Notes under the pieces: model-generated | Seen by the model: the letters and a program-made list of their open reading frames with translations, nothing else | The model's database searches: none | Told to the model about the DNA's origin: nothing | Origin: CAYRUP01 sp964427485 | GTDB taxonomy: Bacteria; Pseudomonadota; Gammaproteobacteria; DSM-16500 | Length of the DNA: 14,995 bases | NCBI GenBank assembly: GCA_964427485.1 | Contig: CAYRUP010000038.1 | Span: 1 to 14,995, forward strand | Reading direction: 5' to 3' | Program-made: the position numbers and the translations under genes | Shown: positions 6,513 to 14,409 of the stretch, in pieces | How positions within the stretch are numbered: position 1 is the first letter of the stretch | How the letters are laid out: each line of letters begins with the position of its first letter

Positions 6513-7109
6513 TTATAATTTTAAATGAAAAAATTGCCCAATTCCCGTTAAAAATAATTGTACGGCCATGGTGGTTAATATCATCCCCATTAAACGTTCA
6601 ATCGCAATTAACCCACGCTCGCCGAAAAATTTACGTAAATTGTCAGCAAAAACTAAAATAATCGTGCATATCAACCAGGCGATCAATAAAGCCAACATCC
6701 AAAGCCAAAGATGCTGTGGTTGTGTGCTAGCAAATAACATCACCATCGTTAAAGTGGATGGCCCTGCAATGAGCGGGATAGCCAATGGCACGATGAACGG
6801 TTCACTGGTTTTTTTTACTCGTGAATTTTCATGGTCTTCATGCGGAAAAATCATGCGGATCGCAATTAAAAATAAAATGATTCCACCCGCTATGCCGAGT
6901 GCGGGTTCCGAAATTTGCATGCCATTTAAGATATATTTTCCGAAAAATAAAAAAGTCGCCAAAATGATAAAAGCAAAAAAAGTTTCACGTAAAATAATCC
7001 GTTGGCGCCGACCGGGATTAACCGAATTTAGAATGGATAAAAACACGGGGATATTTCCCAATGGATCCATGACTAAAATCAAAGTAAATGTTGCTGTATA
7101 AAGCGTCAT
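6513..7109 (-). CDS. MarC family (UPF0056) integral membrane protein
   Basis: This 198-aa polytopic inner-membrane protein has about six hydrophobic helices (roughly 3-25, 40-60, 66-88, 107-128, 133-155, 174-195). Family signatures are MDPLGNIPVF (14-23), PLAIPLIAGPS (108-118) and ERLMGMILTTMAVQ (171-184). The family is named after E. coli MarC, whose early link to multiple antibiotic resistance was not upheld; some archaeal and other members are described as neutral amino-acid transporters (NAAT), so substrate is left open. ATG at 7109 follows the flavoprotein gene stop by 19 bp on the same strand, consistent with a flavoprotein-marC-PH operon. I do not give a gene symbol because several paralogues (marC, yhgN, ychE) share these motifs. 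Confidence 0.92.
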   Translation of the reverse strand: MTLYTATFTLILVMDPLGNIPVFLSILNSVNPGRRQRIILRETFFAFIILATFLFFGKYILNGMQISEPALGIAGGIILFLIAIRMIFPHEDHENSRVKKTSEPFIVPLAIPLIAGPSTLTMVMLFASTQPQHLWLWMLALLIAWLICTIILVFADNLRKFFGERGLIAIERLMGMILTTMAVQLFLTGIGQFFHLKL

Positions 7110-7128
7110 ATCATGTGTCTCTACAATT

Positions 7129-8292
7129 TTAAAACAAACTTGGAATCTGCTTGACTAATGCAGCCCGTTCTTTCACAGCTTCATTCGTTAATACAAAGCC
7201 ATACAGTTTTTTTTCCGCATCATGAAAAAGCGCACGAACATTATTATTGGTTGTTTCAATTTCCCACGTGCCCGATATATTTTTAGGCGGGGGACAAACA
7301 ATAATCGGATGCACAGGCGTTTTGACAACGACGGGCATGGCGGGATATTCCACCGCAGTACGAACGCCAGAAAGTGTCTTGGCCCAAGCGCGCGAACAAT
7401 TGAGAAGTGGAGTGATATAAGGCAAGACATGGCCTTCCACTTCAGCGCAATCACCGAGTGCATATATATCACTGAGACTGGTTTCTAAAAAGCGATTTAC
7501 GATAATTCCACGATTAACCGCAATGCCCGCCGTGTTCGCGATGGCGGTATGAGGTTTTAAACCAATAGCAGATAAAACAAATTCCACTTCCAAATCATTG
7601 CCATTGGATAATTCCAGACAATAGTCACCGTTTTCCATTTTATCAATCCGGCTTGCAACGCACTCTAAATGGAAATGGACACCATTATGTTCTAATGCAG
7701 CCTGCAACAATTTGCCCACTTTTTCCGGAATTAATAAATCAAGCGGCGCTTTAACAGGCGCAATGATATGTACCTCATAACCCGCATTGCTTAAGTCGTT
7801 AGCAAATTCACAACCAATCAACCCCGCGCCAAAAATCGCAATTCTTTTTTTATTTTTGATAAGATCACGAAATTCTGCGTAATGATAAATATGATTGACG
7901 GAAAGTATGTCGCCCACCGCATTGCCTTGAAGTTGTGGCTTGATGACATCGGCACCGCATGCTAAGACCAGTTTGGAATAAGCAATTTTCTCATCATTCA
8001 AAAAAATAATTTTTTGCTGCGGATCGATAGTTGAGACAAAAGCCTGTGTGCCAATGGCCACGTTTAATTGTTGCGCCATCATTTCAGCAGTGGCGGTGGG
8101 CAGCGTCTCTGCGGTTTTGCCGTGAGTCAGGGCGGTGGAAAGCTGTGGTTTTGAATAATATTTGCCATCATCGGCTGTGACAATCGTCAAAGGTGTGGCA
8201 TCATCCAGTTTGCGAAATTCACGCGCAAGCTGGTATCCTGCTAAACCGGCTCCGATAATAATAATGGGTTGTGGCATGGGTTCAATATCCAT
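7129..8292 (-). CDS. FAD-dependent NAD(P)H oxidoreductase, rubredoxin reductase type
   Basis: The protein is a two-dinucleotide-fold flavoprotein of the rubredoxin reductase/NorW group, which passes electrons from NAD(P)H through FAD to a small iron protein. With the ATG at 8292 it is 387 aa. The FAD motif GAGLAG is at 14-19 (PIIIIGAGLAGYQLAREFRK context), the NAD motif GAGLIG at 155-160, and the second FAD motif YALGDCAE at 277-284. The C-terminal 65 residues (TPVHPIIVCPPP onward) resemble the rubredoxin-binding domain. In pseudomonads a rubredoxin reductase gene lies near ubiCA, matching this position. No rubredoxin gene (paired CPxCG motifs) is seen in the window. TTG at 8298 and ATG at 8277 are alternative starts; neither upstream region has a strong ribosome binding site. 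Confidence 0.87.
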   Translation of the reverse strand: MDIEPMPQPIIIIGAGLAGYQLAREFRKLDDATPLTIVTADDGKYYSKPQLSTALTHGKTAETLPTATAEMMAQQLNVAIGTQAFVSTIDPQQKIIFLNDEKIAYSKLVLACGADVIKPQLQGNAVGDILSVNHIYHYAEFRDLIKNKKRIAIFGAGLIGCEFANDLSNAGYEVHIIAPVKAPLDLLIPEKVGKLLQAALEHNGVHFHLECVASRIDKMENGDYCLELSNGNDLEVEFVLSAIGLKPHTAIANTAGIAVNRGIIVNRFLETSLSDIYALGDCAEVEGHVLPYITPLLNCSRAWAKTLSGVRTAVEYPAMPVVVKTPVHPIIVCPPPKNISGTWEIETTNNNVRALFHDAEKKLYGFVLTNEAVKERAALVKQIPSLF

Positions 8293-8337
8293 AGTCAATT
8301 AACGTAGTATAGCTTTTTTTTGAGTGAACGAATAACA

Positions 8338-8874
8338 ATGCAAGAACATTTAAAATGGCTGCCCTATTCATTGCAAGAAATACCGCCAGACTTAAGTCGT
8401 TGGATATTGTTTCCCGGCTCATTTATGGAGCGATTGCGACAGCAGGGTGCAAAAGATCCGCGTGTGGATGTTTTACAAGAGAGTTGGCAATATCCTCTGC
8501 GGGATGAAAAAAAACAATTAAACATCACATCGCATTCCCATGCGTTAGTGCGCGAAGTGCTTATTTACAGCAACGAACAGAAATGGATGTTCGCGCGAAC
8601 GGTGATTCCACGTAGTACTTTAACGGGCGAACAACAATGCTTGGCTCATTTGCAAAATCGTTCATTGGGATCGGTATTATTCAATGATCCAACCATGGAG
8701 CGTAGTCAATTTGAAGTTGCTTGTGTGACACCGGATTTGGCTTGGCATACATCTATTTTAGAAAAAACAAAAATCGCCGCGAATGAATTGTGGGCGCGGC
8801 GTTCACGATTTGTTTTGCAAAACAAACCCTTATTGTTAACCGAAGTTTTTTTACCTGATATCTACACCTTATGA
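8338..8874 (+). CDS. ubiC: Chorismate--pyruvate lyase UbiC
   Basis: UbiC cleaves chorismate to 4-hydroxybenzoate and pyruvate, the first committed step of ubiquinone synthesis, in the cytoplasm. With ATG 8338 the protein is 178 aa (E. coli 165). Expected active-site features are present: Arg72 in VREVLIY, the LGSVLF loop near 116 and Glu169 in LLTEVFLPD, matching E. coli Arg76, Leu114 and Glu155. The RSLGSVLF and ARRSRF stretches also fit the family. An in-frame TTG at 8320 would add six residues but has no ribosome binding site; GAGTG at 8322-8326 modestly supports the ATG. The stop overlaps ubiA by ATGA, so both are likely translated together. The start lies only 45 bp from the divergent flavoprotein gene, so their promoters must overlap each other or coding sequence. 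Confidence 0.95.
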   Translation: MQEHLKWLPYSLQEIPPDLSRWILFPGSFMERLRQQGAKDPRVDVLQESWQYPLRDEKKQLNITSHSHALVREVLIYSNEQKWMFARTVIPRSTLTGEQQCLAHLQNRSLGSVLFNDPTMERSQFEVACVTPDLAWHTSILEKTKIAANELWARRSRFVLQNKPLLLTEVFLPDIYTL

Positions 8875-9710
8875 ATTTAAAGAATTATGTTTATCTCATG
8901 CGTTTGCATAAGCCCATTGGCATTTTTTTATTATTATGGCCGACATTATGGGCTTTGTGGTTAGCGGGTGCAGGTAAACCTGATTTTGGAATTGTTAGTA
9001 TTTTTATTGCAGGTGTAATCGTCATGCGTTCAGCCGGATGCGTCATCAATGATTTTGCTGATCGGCATTTTGATAAACATGTAAAACGTACGCGTGAGCG
9101 GCCACTGACATCCGGCAAAGTCACGACAAAAGAAGCATTGATTTTATTTATCGTGCTGATGTCGGCCGCATTTTTGTTAGTGTTATCTTTAAATGATTTT
9201 ACCATTATGCTCGCCTGGATTGGCGCACTTCTCGCAATAGTTTATCCATTTCTGAAACGCGTGACGCACTTGCCGCAAATCGGATTAGGGGTCACTTTTG
9301 CGTGGGGAGTGCCTATGGCATTTGCTGCCCTGAATAATTTACTTACGATGGCGGATGGTTATGTTTTTCTAGCTGCGGTGCTTTGGCCTCTGATGTATGA
9401 CACTTTATATGCAATGGTTGATCGCGAAGATGATATCAAAATTGGTGTGAAGTCCACGGCGATTTTGTTTGGAAAGTATGACAGAACGATTATTGCATTC
9501 TTGCAATTGGGTTTTTTACTCGCGCTTTGTTATGTCGGTTATTTATTTAAATTGAAATGGATTTATTTTGCTGCGGTATTTCTTTCAGCTTTATTTTTTG
9601 GTTATCAACAATGGCTTATCAAAGACCGTGAGCCAGAACCTTGTTTTAAAGCATTTTTAAATAATAATTGGATTGGGTTAATTATTTTTGTAGGGATATT
9701 TTTTGCATGA
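8871..9710 (+). CDS. ubiA: 4-hydroxybenzoate polyprenyltransferase UbiA
   Basis: UbiA is the inner-membrane prenyltransferase that attaches the polyprenyl tail to 4-hydroxybenzoate, the product of UbiC. The 279-aa protein (E. coli 290) has eight or nine hydrophobic helices. Both Mg2+/diphosphate-binding aspartate motifs are intact: NDFADRHFD at 60-68, followed by the RTRERPL loop, and DREDD at 184-188 in the context MYDTLYAMVDREDDIKIG. ATG at 8871 overlaps the ubiC stop by ATGA, and its own stop overlaps the pdxB start the same way. The family also includes other prenyltransferases (haem O, menaquinone), but the ubiC linkage and the precise motifs make UbiA the clear choice. Confidence 0.97.
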   Translation: MNLKNYVYLMRLHKPIGIFLLLWPTLWALWLAGAGKPDFGIVSIFIAGVIVMRSAGCVINDFADRHFDKHVKRTRERPLTSGKVTTKEALILFIVLMSAAFLLVLSLNDFTIMLAWIGALLAIVYPFLKRVTHLPQIGLGVTFAWGVPMAFAALNNLLTMADGYVFLAAVLWPLMYDTLYAMVDREDDIKIGVKSTAILFGKYDRTIIAFLQLGFLLALCYVGYLFKLKWIYFAAVFLSALFFGYQQWLIKDREPEPCFKAFLNNNWIGLIIFVGIFFA

Positions 9711-10792
9711 AAATAGTTGCAGATGAAAACATTCCATTAGTCAGGCACTATTTTAATGGTTTAGGAAAATTAGTGTTAAAGCCAGGGCGAGCGATTGCCC
9801 GCGCTGATTTAGTCGATGCTGATATATTATTGGTGCGCTCTGTTACTTCAGTTAATCAAGCTTTATTGCAAAATACGCCGGTCAAATTTGTCGGTAGCGC
9901 AACAACGGGTTTTGATCATATTGATCGTGCATGGCTAAATGAGCAAGGCATTGCATGGAGTGTCGCGCGTGGTTGTAATAAAACAGCGGTAGTGGAATAT
10001 GTTATTAGTGTGATTGCTGCATTACAAAAGCTGCAAATGCTTAATAAAAAAAATGTGCGCGCGGGCGTGATTGGTGTGGGTCAGATTGGGCAAGCGGTTG
10101 CTGATAAATTAACAATATTAGGCTTTGATGTTGTGTTATGTGATCCTTTACGTCGCGACATTGTTTCGACACCGATTGAAGAGATGGCAGAACTTGATAT
10201 TGTTTCATTACATACTCCATTAACGACATCAGGCGATTTTCCCACGTATCATCTTATTCAAGCGGATTTTTTGCGCCGGCAAAAAAAGAATTGTGTATTG
10301 TTGAATAGTGGACGTGGCGCGAATATTGCATTCGATCATCTCAAAGTATATGGCCAGGAATTAATTTGGTGTTTAGATGTGTGGGAGCATGAACCATCGA
10401 TTGATTTTGACGTCCTCAAACAAGCTGTTATTGCGACGCCGCATATTGCGGGATATTCGTTACAAAGTAAATATCGCGGCATTGAGATGATTTATCACGC
10501 TCTGGTGCAGCAAGGTGTCATTGTTAATCAAATGCCTGCAAAATTTATTTATCCAACGAAAACAATTTCATTAAACGAAAATCATGCCGATTGGCGTGAT
10601 GTTGTATTACATGTTTTTGATCCGCTGGTTGAAACAAAGCGGATGAAAAAAAACTTGCTACAAAATCCGAGTATATTTGATAAATTAAGAAAAAATTTTG
10701 CTGATCGGTATGAATTTGGTTTTATTACAGTGAAGGATGTGAAATTGAGTGAGAGTGATCGTGTGATATTGGAGGAGTTGGGGTTTAGCTAA
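9707..10792 (+). CDS. pdxB: Erythronate-4-phosphate dehydrogenase PdxB
   Basis: PdxB oxidises 4-phospho-erythronate in the DXP-dependent pathway to pyridoxal 5'-phosphate; it belongs to the D-isomer-specific 2-hydroxyacid dehydrogenases. The 361-aa protein (E. coli 378) begins MKIVADENIP, typical of PdxB. The NAD motif GVGQIG is at 123-128. Catalytic residues fit the family: Arg203 in NSGRGA, Glu229 in WEHEP and His246 in TPHIAGYS. A C-terminal dimerisation region follows at about 280-361. The chosen ATG at 9707 overlaps the ubiA stop by ATGA; a longer frame from 9668 would run into UbiA coding sequence and lacks support. The last three codons, including the stop, lie inside a long palindromic repeat. 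Linkage to ubiCA probably reflects operon convenience, not shared chemistry. Confidence 0.96.
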   Translation: MKIVADENIPLVRHYFNGLGKLVLKPGRAIARADLVDADILLVRSVTSVNQALLQNTPVKFVGSATTGFDHIDRAWLNEQGIAWSVARGCNKTAVVEYVISVIAALQKLQMLNKKNVRAGVIGVGQIGQAVADKLTILGFDVVLCDPLRRDIVSTPIEEMAELDIVSLHTPLTTSGDFPTYHLIQADFLRRQKKNCVLLNSGRGANIAFDHLKVYGQELIWCLDVWEHEPSIDFDVLKQAVIATPHIAGYSLQSKYRGIEMIYHALVQQGVIVNQMPAKFIYPTKTISLNENHADWRDVVLHVFDPLVETKRMKKNLLQNPSIFDKLRKNFADRYEFGFITVKDVKLSESDRVILEELGFS

Positions 10793-10926
10793 ACCCTCAT
10801 CCCCTGCCCTTCTCCCGCCCTTCGAGATGGCGCTGCGCGCCTCCTCAGGACGGGAGAAGGGAGTTTTTTATAGCTCCCTTCTCCCATCTGGCTGGGAGAA
10901 GGGTCGGGGATGAGGGTGTAGCCAAA
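10784..10926. repeat. Composite palindromic repeat between convergent pdxB and mrcA
   Basis: Outer arms 10784-10816 and 10894-10926 are reverse complements at 29 of 33 positions, with the core CCCTCATCCCC / GGGGATGAGGG perfect. Inside are three alternative perfect stems: CCCTTCTCCCG (10807-10817) with CGGGAGAAGGG (10851-10861), GGGAGAAGGGAG (10852-10863) with CTCCCTTCTCCC (10874-10885), and the small GGCGC-TGC-GCGCC hairpin (10829-10841). The element fills the whole convergent gap and begins inside the last codons of pdxB. It is GC-richer than its surroundings and unlike the neighbouring genes, as expected of a dispersed repeat. It could stop transcription from both sides, although there is no canonical T-run after the stems. 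Confidence 0.85.
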
Positions 10927-10942
10927 TCCAAAAAATCAAACC

Positions 10943-13336
10943 CTAGTACAACCCGCCACCTTCATTAGAGACCGGCGCTGCTGCCGTCTCAGGCGCACTA
11001 TCAACTTGCGGTTGTTGCGCCACAGTCGATCCTTTGTCATCATCCGGAACGTAAGGCGTCATGAAATATTCAAATTTAGCGACAGGATCGTTTGCTGCGG
11101 CACGTTTTCCAGTTAAAGGATCAATCTTGATGCTAACGATGCCAGAAGGTTGATCCAATGGGTGATCAGGTTTGCCTTTGAGTGCGGATTCCATAAATTC
11201 AATCCATATCGGTAAAGCAGCTTGATTGCCGTATTCGTGTAACGATTGTTGTTGGGTATCAAAGCCAACCCAGCTTAATGTCACCAATTCTGGATTGTAG
11301 CCTACAAACCACGCGTCGACTTGATTATTAGTCGTGCCTGTTTTACCTGCTAAATCACTGCGTTTTAAGCCACGCGCTTCCATCGCTGTGCCATGCTGAA
11401 TAACATCATGCAGGGCTGACGTAATTAAAAAAGCATTTTGCGCACTGATGACGCGAGGAGCATGTGCATTCGCTTGATTTGAAATGGGTTGGCAATCACG
11501 ACAAACCGTTAAAGGTTTTGCTTGATATAAAACCTGTCCTTGTGAATTACGAATATTATCAATTACAAATGGCACAACTTTAAATCCGCCATTGGCAAAA
11601 ACCGCATATCCCGTTGCCATCTGGAGCGGCGTCACAGCGGCCGTTCCCAGTGCAAGAGACAGAGAAGGCGGTAATTGCGATGGACCAAAACCAAAGCGTT
11701 GCGCATAACTCACCGCATAAGGAATCTTGATTTGATCCAACAAACGAATCGAAACCAGATTGATAGAGTGAATCAACGCTTCACGTAACCGAGTGGGTCC
11801 AAAGAAACGTTTTTCATCGTTTTGCGGACGCCATAAGCTATTATCCGTCGGATTTTCCACCACGATAGGCGCGTCATTAATGACAGTTGCTAAAGTATAA
11901 CCTTGATCAAACGCGGCAGAGTAAATAAAGGGTTTAAAGCTCGAACCAGGCTGGCGTTCTGCATTAGTGATACGATTGAAGTTGCTCAGCTGAAAATCAA
12001 AACCACCGACTAATGAGAGGATGGCTCCATCCATCGGGTTCAACGTGACGAGCCCCGCTTCAGCTTTAGGAATTTGCGCAAGACGCCATCCCTGGTTGTT
12101 GTTCTGCACAATGCGAATCAAATCGCCTAACTTCAAAATATCGCTTGCTTTGTGCGGTTTCGCGCCTAAATAATTCGCATTAATTTGTTTGCGCGCCCAA
12201 GAAAGCCCTTGCCACGGAATAATGACTAATGCACCATTCGCGCGCAATACAGTGACTGTTTTATTTGTCATATCAACAACAGCAGCCGGTTCGAGACCAC
12301 CTAAGATAGGCATGCTGCTCAGCATTTTTTCCCATTCTTGCATATGCTTTAAATTCGGTGTGCCCAGGTTATTTTCAGGACCGCGATAACCATGTCGTTG
12401 ATCGTAATTGGTCAAACCGCTATGCACAGCGTAATTCCCCAATTCCTGTAATCGACTGTCTATCGTCGTATAAACGTAATAACCTTCCGTATAGATATCA
12501 TCGCCATACATTTGCTCGAGTTGTTGACGTACCAATTCAGCAGCATAAGGTGCTTTTACTTGGGTTTGTAAATCATGATAGTGCGCATTCAATGGCATAT
12601 CGACAGCTTGTTTATAGGTTTTTTCATCGATATAACTCACTTCCAGCATGCGTAATAACACATGATCACGCCGTTTTTTAGCCGCTTCTGGATTCGCTAA
12701 TGGGTTCAAAGCAGAGGGCGCTTTGGGCAGACCTGCCAGCATGGCGTATTGATCCAGACTAAGTTCATTTAAGGGTTTGCCATAATAAATTTGCGCTGCT
12801 GCAGCGACACCATAAGCACGGTTACCGAAAAATATTTTATTTAAATAAAGCTCGAGGATTTTTTGTTTACTGAGTTTGTGATCGATCTTCAAAGCCAGTA
12901 GAATTTCACGCAATTTACGGCCAAATGTTTTCTTGGGGTTGAGGTAAAAACTTCGCGCGACCTGCATGGTGATTGTGCTGCCGCCTTGCACCTTCTTGCC
13001 TGTTGCGATCAAAATCATACTGGCGCGAGCGAGTCCGGGAATATCAATACCCGGATGTTGGAAATAGCGTTGATCTTCGGTGGCAAGCACAGCTTGAATC
13101 AACTGCGGAGGAATTTTTTCATAAGGTACAGGGATACGTCGTTTTTCACCGTATTCTGCAATCAATTTGCCATCGTGGGAGAGAATTTGCAGTGGCACCT
13201 GCAATTGAATTGTGCTTAACGCATTAATATCCGGTAGTTGAAATTCGATGTAGTAACCAACCCCAACGACGATGATCCCGGTCGCAAGGAGCAGAAAAAT
13301 AAAAAGTTTTCTAAAAAAACGTAAAATATGAGTCAT
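10943..13336 (-). CDS. mrcA: Penicillin-binding protein 1A, bifunctional peptidoglycan synthase
   Basis: This class A PBP polymerises lipid II and cross-links the peptides, anchored in the inner membrane with its bulk in the periplasm. The 797-aa protein has a short cytoplasmic tail and one membrane anchor at about 10-30. The GT51 glycosyltransferase domain at about 55-230 has catalytic Glu87 in ATEDQRYFQHPG, GGSTITMQ at 118-125 and the KILELYLNKIFFG motif at 159-171. An OB-like insert lies near 340-430. The transpeptidase domain has SxxK at S465-K468 (PGSSFKPF), SIN at 524-526 and KTG at 665-667. A CRDC pair (612-615) sits in the insert typical of PBP1A. The C-terminal tail (about 760-797) is low-complexity. 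It diverges from pilM, the usual gammaproteobacterial arrangement. The region before ATG 13336 lacks a clear ribosome binding site. Confidence 0.97.
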   Translation of the reverse strand: MTHILRFFRKLFIFLLLATGIIVVGVGYYIEFQLPDINALSTIQLQVPLQILSHDGKLIAEYGEKRRIPVPYEKIPPQLIQAVLATEDQRYFQHPGIDIPGLARASMILIATGKKVQGGSTITMQVARSFYLNPKKTFGRKLREILLALKIDHKLSKQKILELYLNKIFFGNRAYGVAAAAQIYYGKPLNELSLDQYAMLAGLPKAPSALNPLANPEAAKKRRDHVLLRMLEVSYIDEKTYKQAVDMPLNAHYHDLQTQVKAPYAAELVRQQLEQMYGDDIYTEGYYVYTTIDSRLQELGNYAVHSGLTNYDQRHGYRGPENNLGTPNLKHMQEWEKMLSSMPILGGLEPAAVVDMTNKTVTVLRANGALVIIPWQGLSWARKQINANYLGAKPHKASDILKLGDLIRIVQNNNQGWRLAQIPKAEAGLVTLNPMDGAILSLVGGFDFQLSNFNRITNAERQPGSSFKPFIYSAAFDQGYTLATVINDAPIVVENPTDNSLWRPQNDEKRFFGPTRLREALIHSINLVSIRLLDQIKIPYAVSYAQRFGFGPSQLPPSLSLALGTAAVTPLQMATGYAVFANGGFKVVPFVIDNIRNSQGQVLYQAKPLTVCRDCQPISNQANAHAPRVISAQNAFLITSALHDVIQHGTAMEARGLKRSDLAGKTGTTNNQVDAWFVGYNPELVTLSWVGFDTQQQSLHEYGNQAALPIWIEFMESALKGKPDHPLDQPSGIVSIKIDPLTGKRAAANDPVAKFEYFMTPYVPDDDKGSTVAQQPQVDSAPETAAAPVSNEGGGLY

Positions 13337-13487
13337 GATAGCGCAAAAATTCTAACAATAATCTTGCATTTTACACCAATAGTGCCCTATATATTAAGCT
13401 ATTATTTCATTTCAGATTATTCTTTCATTTTTTTCATCTTGTTTACCAGGCTAAAACCCGTCTTATTTCTTGATTAAAACACTCGTT

Positions 13488-13503
13488 AGGAGTATTCGCT
13501 TTG
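13488..13503 (+). promoter_or_regulatory. Ribosome binding site and TTG start of pilM
   Basis: AGGAG (13488-13492) sits eight bases before TTG at 13501-13503, fixing the pilM start at a rare codon; translation from there gives MPLFSRAKK, a typical PilM opening. The rest of the 164-bp mrcA-pilM gap (13337-13500) is AT-rich. It must hold both divergent promoters, but I could not pick out a -35/-10 pair with confidence on either strand. Confidence 0.7.
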
Positions 13504-14409
13504 CCATTGTTTTCGCGCGCAAAAAAAACCATTTTGTTGGGGATTTATTTACATCAAGATCGATTAAGCATGGTCAAACTGAGTCGATCAAAACACATAA
13601 CTACGTTAGAAGCTTTTGCCATTCGAGATTTACCACTGGGTTGGAGTATCGATGAAGAACCGACCCGCATTATCAAAAAGTTGGTTAAGGAAATGCGTGC
13701 AGAAAACGCGTATACAGCGCTCGGTTTTCCTGCATCGCAGGTGATTACTAAACGTATTCGGTTAGCGGCTTTTTTGAGTGAAGTGGAGCGCGAAGTGGAT
13801 GTCTTCAACAATTTAGGTCACTATTTTCCAGGCATTAATGAACCCTTGCACGTCGATTTTATTAAGTTGAGTCATGAGGCAGAAGAAGATGATGTGTTGC
13901 TGGTCGCTGCGCGGCGCGAACAAGTCAATGCCTATATTGCTTTCGCCGAACAAGCCGAATTAAAAGTTCGCGTAGTAGACGTGGATGTTTATGCCATCGC
14001 ACGTGCAATGAATTTAACAGAAGTCAGTGAACCTCTTGTTGTATTAGATGTTGATGTGAATGCAGCGCAATTGATCTTGGTCACACGTGGGATGGCAACG
14101 TCAGTGCAGCCTATTACGATGAGCCAAGATACAGACAGTTTAATTCAGCAACTAAAACGCGGGATTTCACTTTTTTCGGCGAGCCTACCTTCGTCTCAAA
14201 TCAAAAAACTCATTTTAACTGGCAAGCGGGCCTATTTCGGCAAAATCAGTCAACTTCTTCAAGATGAATTGCAGATTACGGCGGAAATAAGTCAGGTATT
14301 CAGACAGTTGAAGTTGTCTGAACACATTCATTTTTCATCACTTTATTTGCATGAACCAGAATTGTTGGTTGCATTGGGTTTGGCGATCAGGAGCTTTCCA
14401 GAATGGTAG
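13501..14409 (+). CDS. pilM: Type IV pilus assembly protein PilM (divergent, degenerate nucleotide site)
   Basis: PilM is the cytoplasmic actin-like (FtsA-fold) component of the pilus alignment complex; its groove binds the N-terminal tail of PilN. The 302-aa protein is shorter than usual (about 350). Family-like stretches are ALGFPASQVITKRIRL (73-88), the DVLLVAARREQVNAY region (131-145), VRVVDVDVYAIARA (156-169) and a C-terminal ELLVALGLAIRSF (287-299). The three nucleotide-binding motifs look eroded: phosphate-1 reads GIYLHQDRLSMVKL (14-27) where GIDIG-type is usual, phosphate-2 reads LDVDVNAAQ (182-190) without the glycine, and the adenosine motif reads LTGKRAYF (239-246) instead of a double glycine. 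The reading frame itself is intact. The stop overlaps pilN by 7 bases. Context with pilN and divergent mrcA confirms identity. Confidence 0.93.
   Translation: MPLFSRAKKTILLGIYLHQDRLSMVKLSRSKHITTLEAFAIRDLPLGWSIDEEPTRIIKKLVKEMRAENAYTALGFPASQVITKRIRLAAFLSEVEREVDVFNNLGHYFPGINEPLHVDFIKLSHEAEEDDVLLVAARREQVNAYIAFAEQAELKVRVVDVDVYAIARAMNLTEVSEPLVVLDVDVNAAQLILVTRGMATSVQPITMSQDTDSLIQQLKRGISLFSASLPSSQIKKLILTGKRAYFGKISQLLQDELQITAEISQVFRQLKLSEHIHFSSLYLHEPELLVALGLAIRSFPEW

Noticed and set aside
6568..7101. 177-codon plus-strand open frame opposite the MarC-family gene
   Set aside because: The MarC frame has clear family motifs; the antisense translation is lysine- and isoleucine-rich with no recognisable domain and no good ribosome binding site.
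9668..9706. Upstream extension of pdxB inside ubiA
   Set aside because: The conserved PdxB N terminus begins at the ATG at 9707, which also gives the ATGA overlap; the added residues are only UbiA sequence read in another frame.
11491..11502. CRDC cysteine pair in PBP1A as a possible redox or metal site
   Set aside because: A CxxC pair at this place in the transpeptidase insert is, to my knowledge, a common PBP1A feature and not unusual here.
13470..13655. 61-codon frame beginning before pilM
   Set aside because: It overlaps pilM in another frame; the AGGAG at 13488-13492 falls inside it and clearly serves the TTG of pilM.
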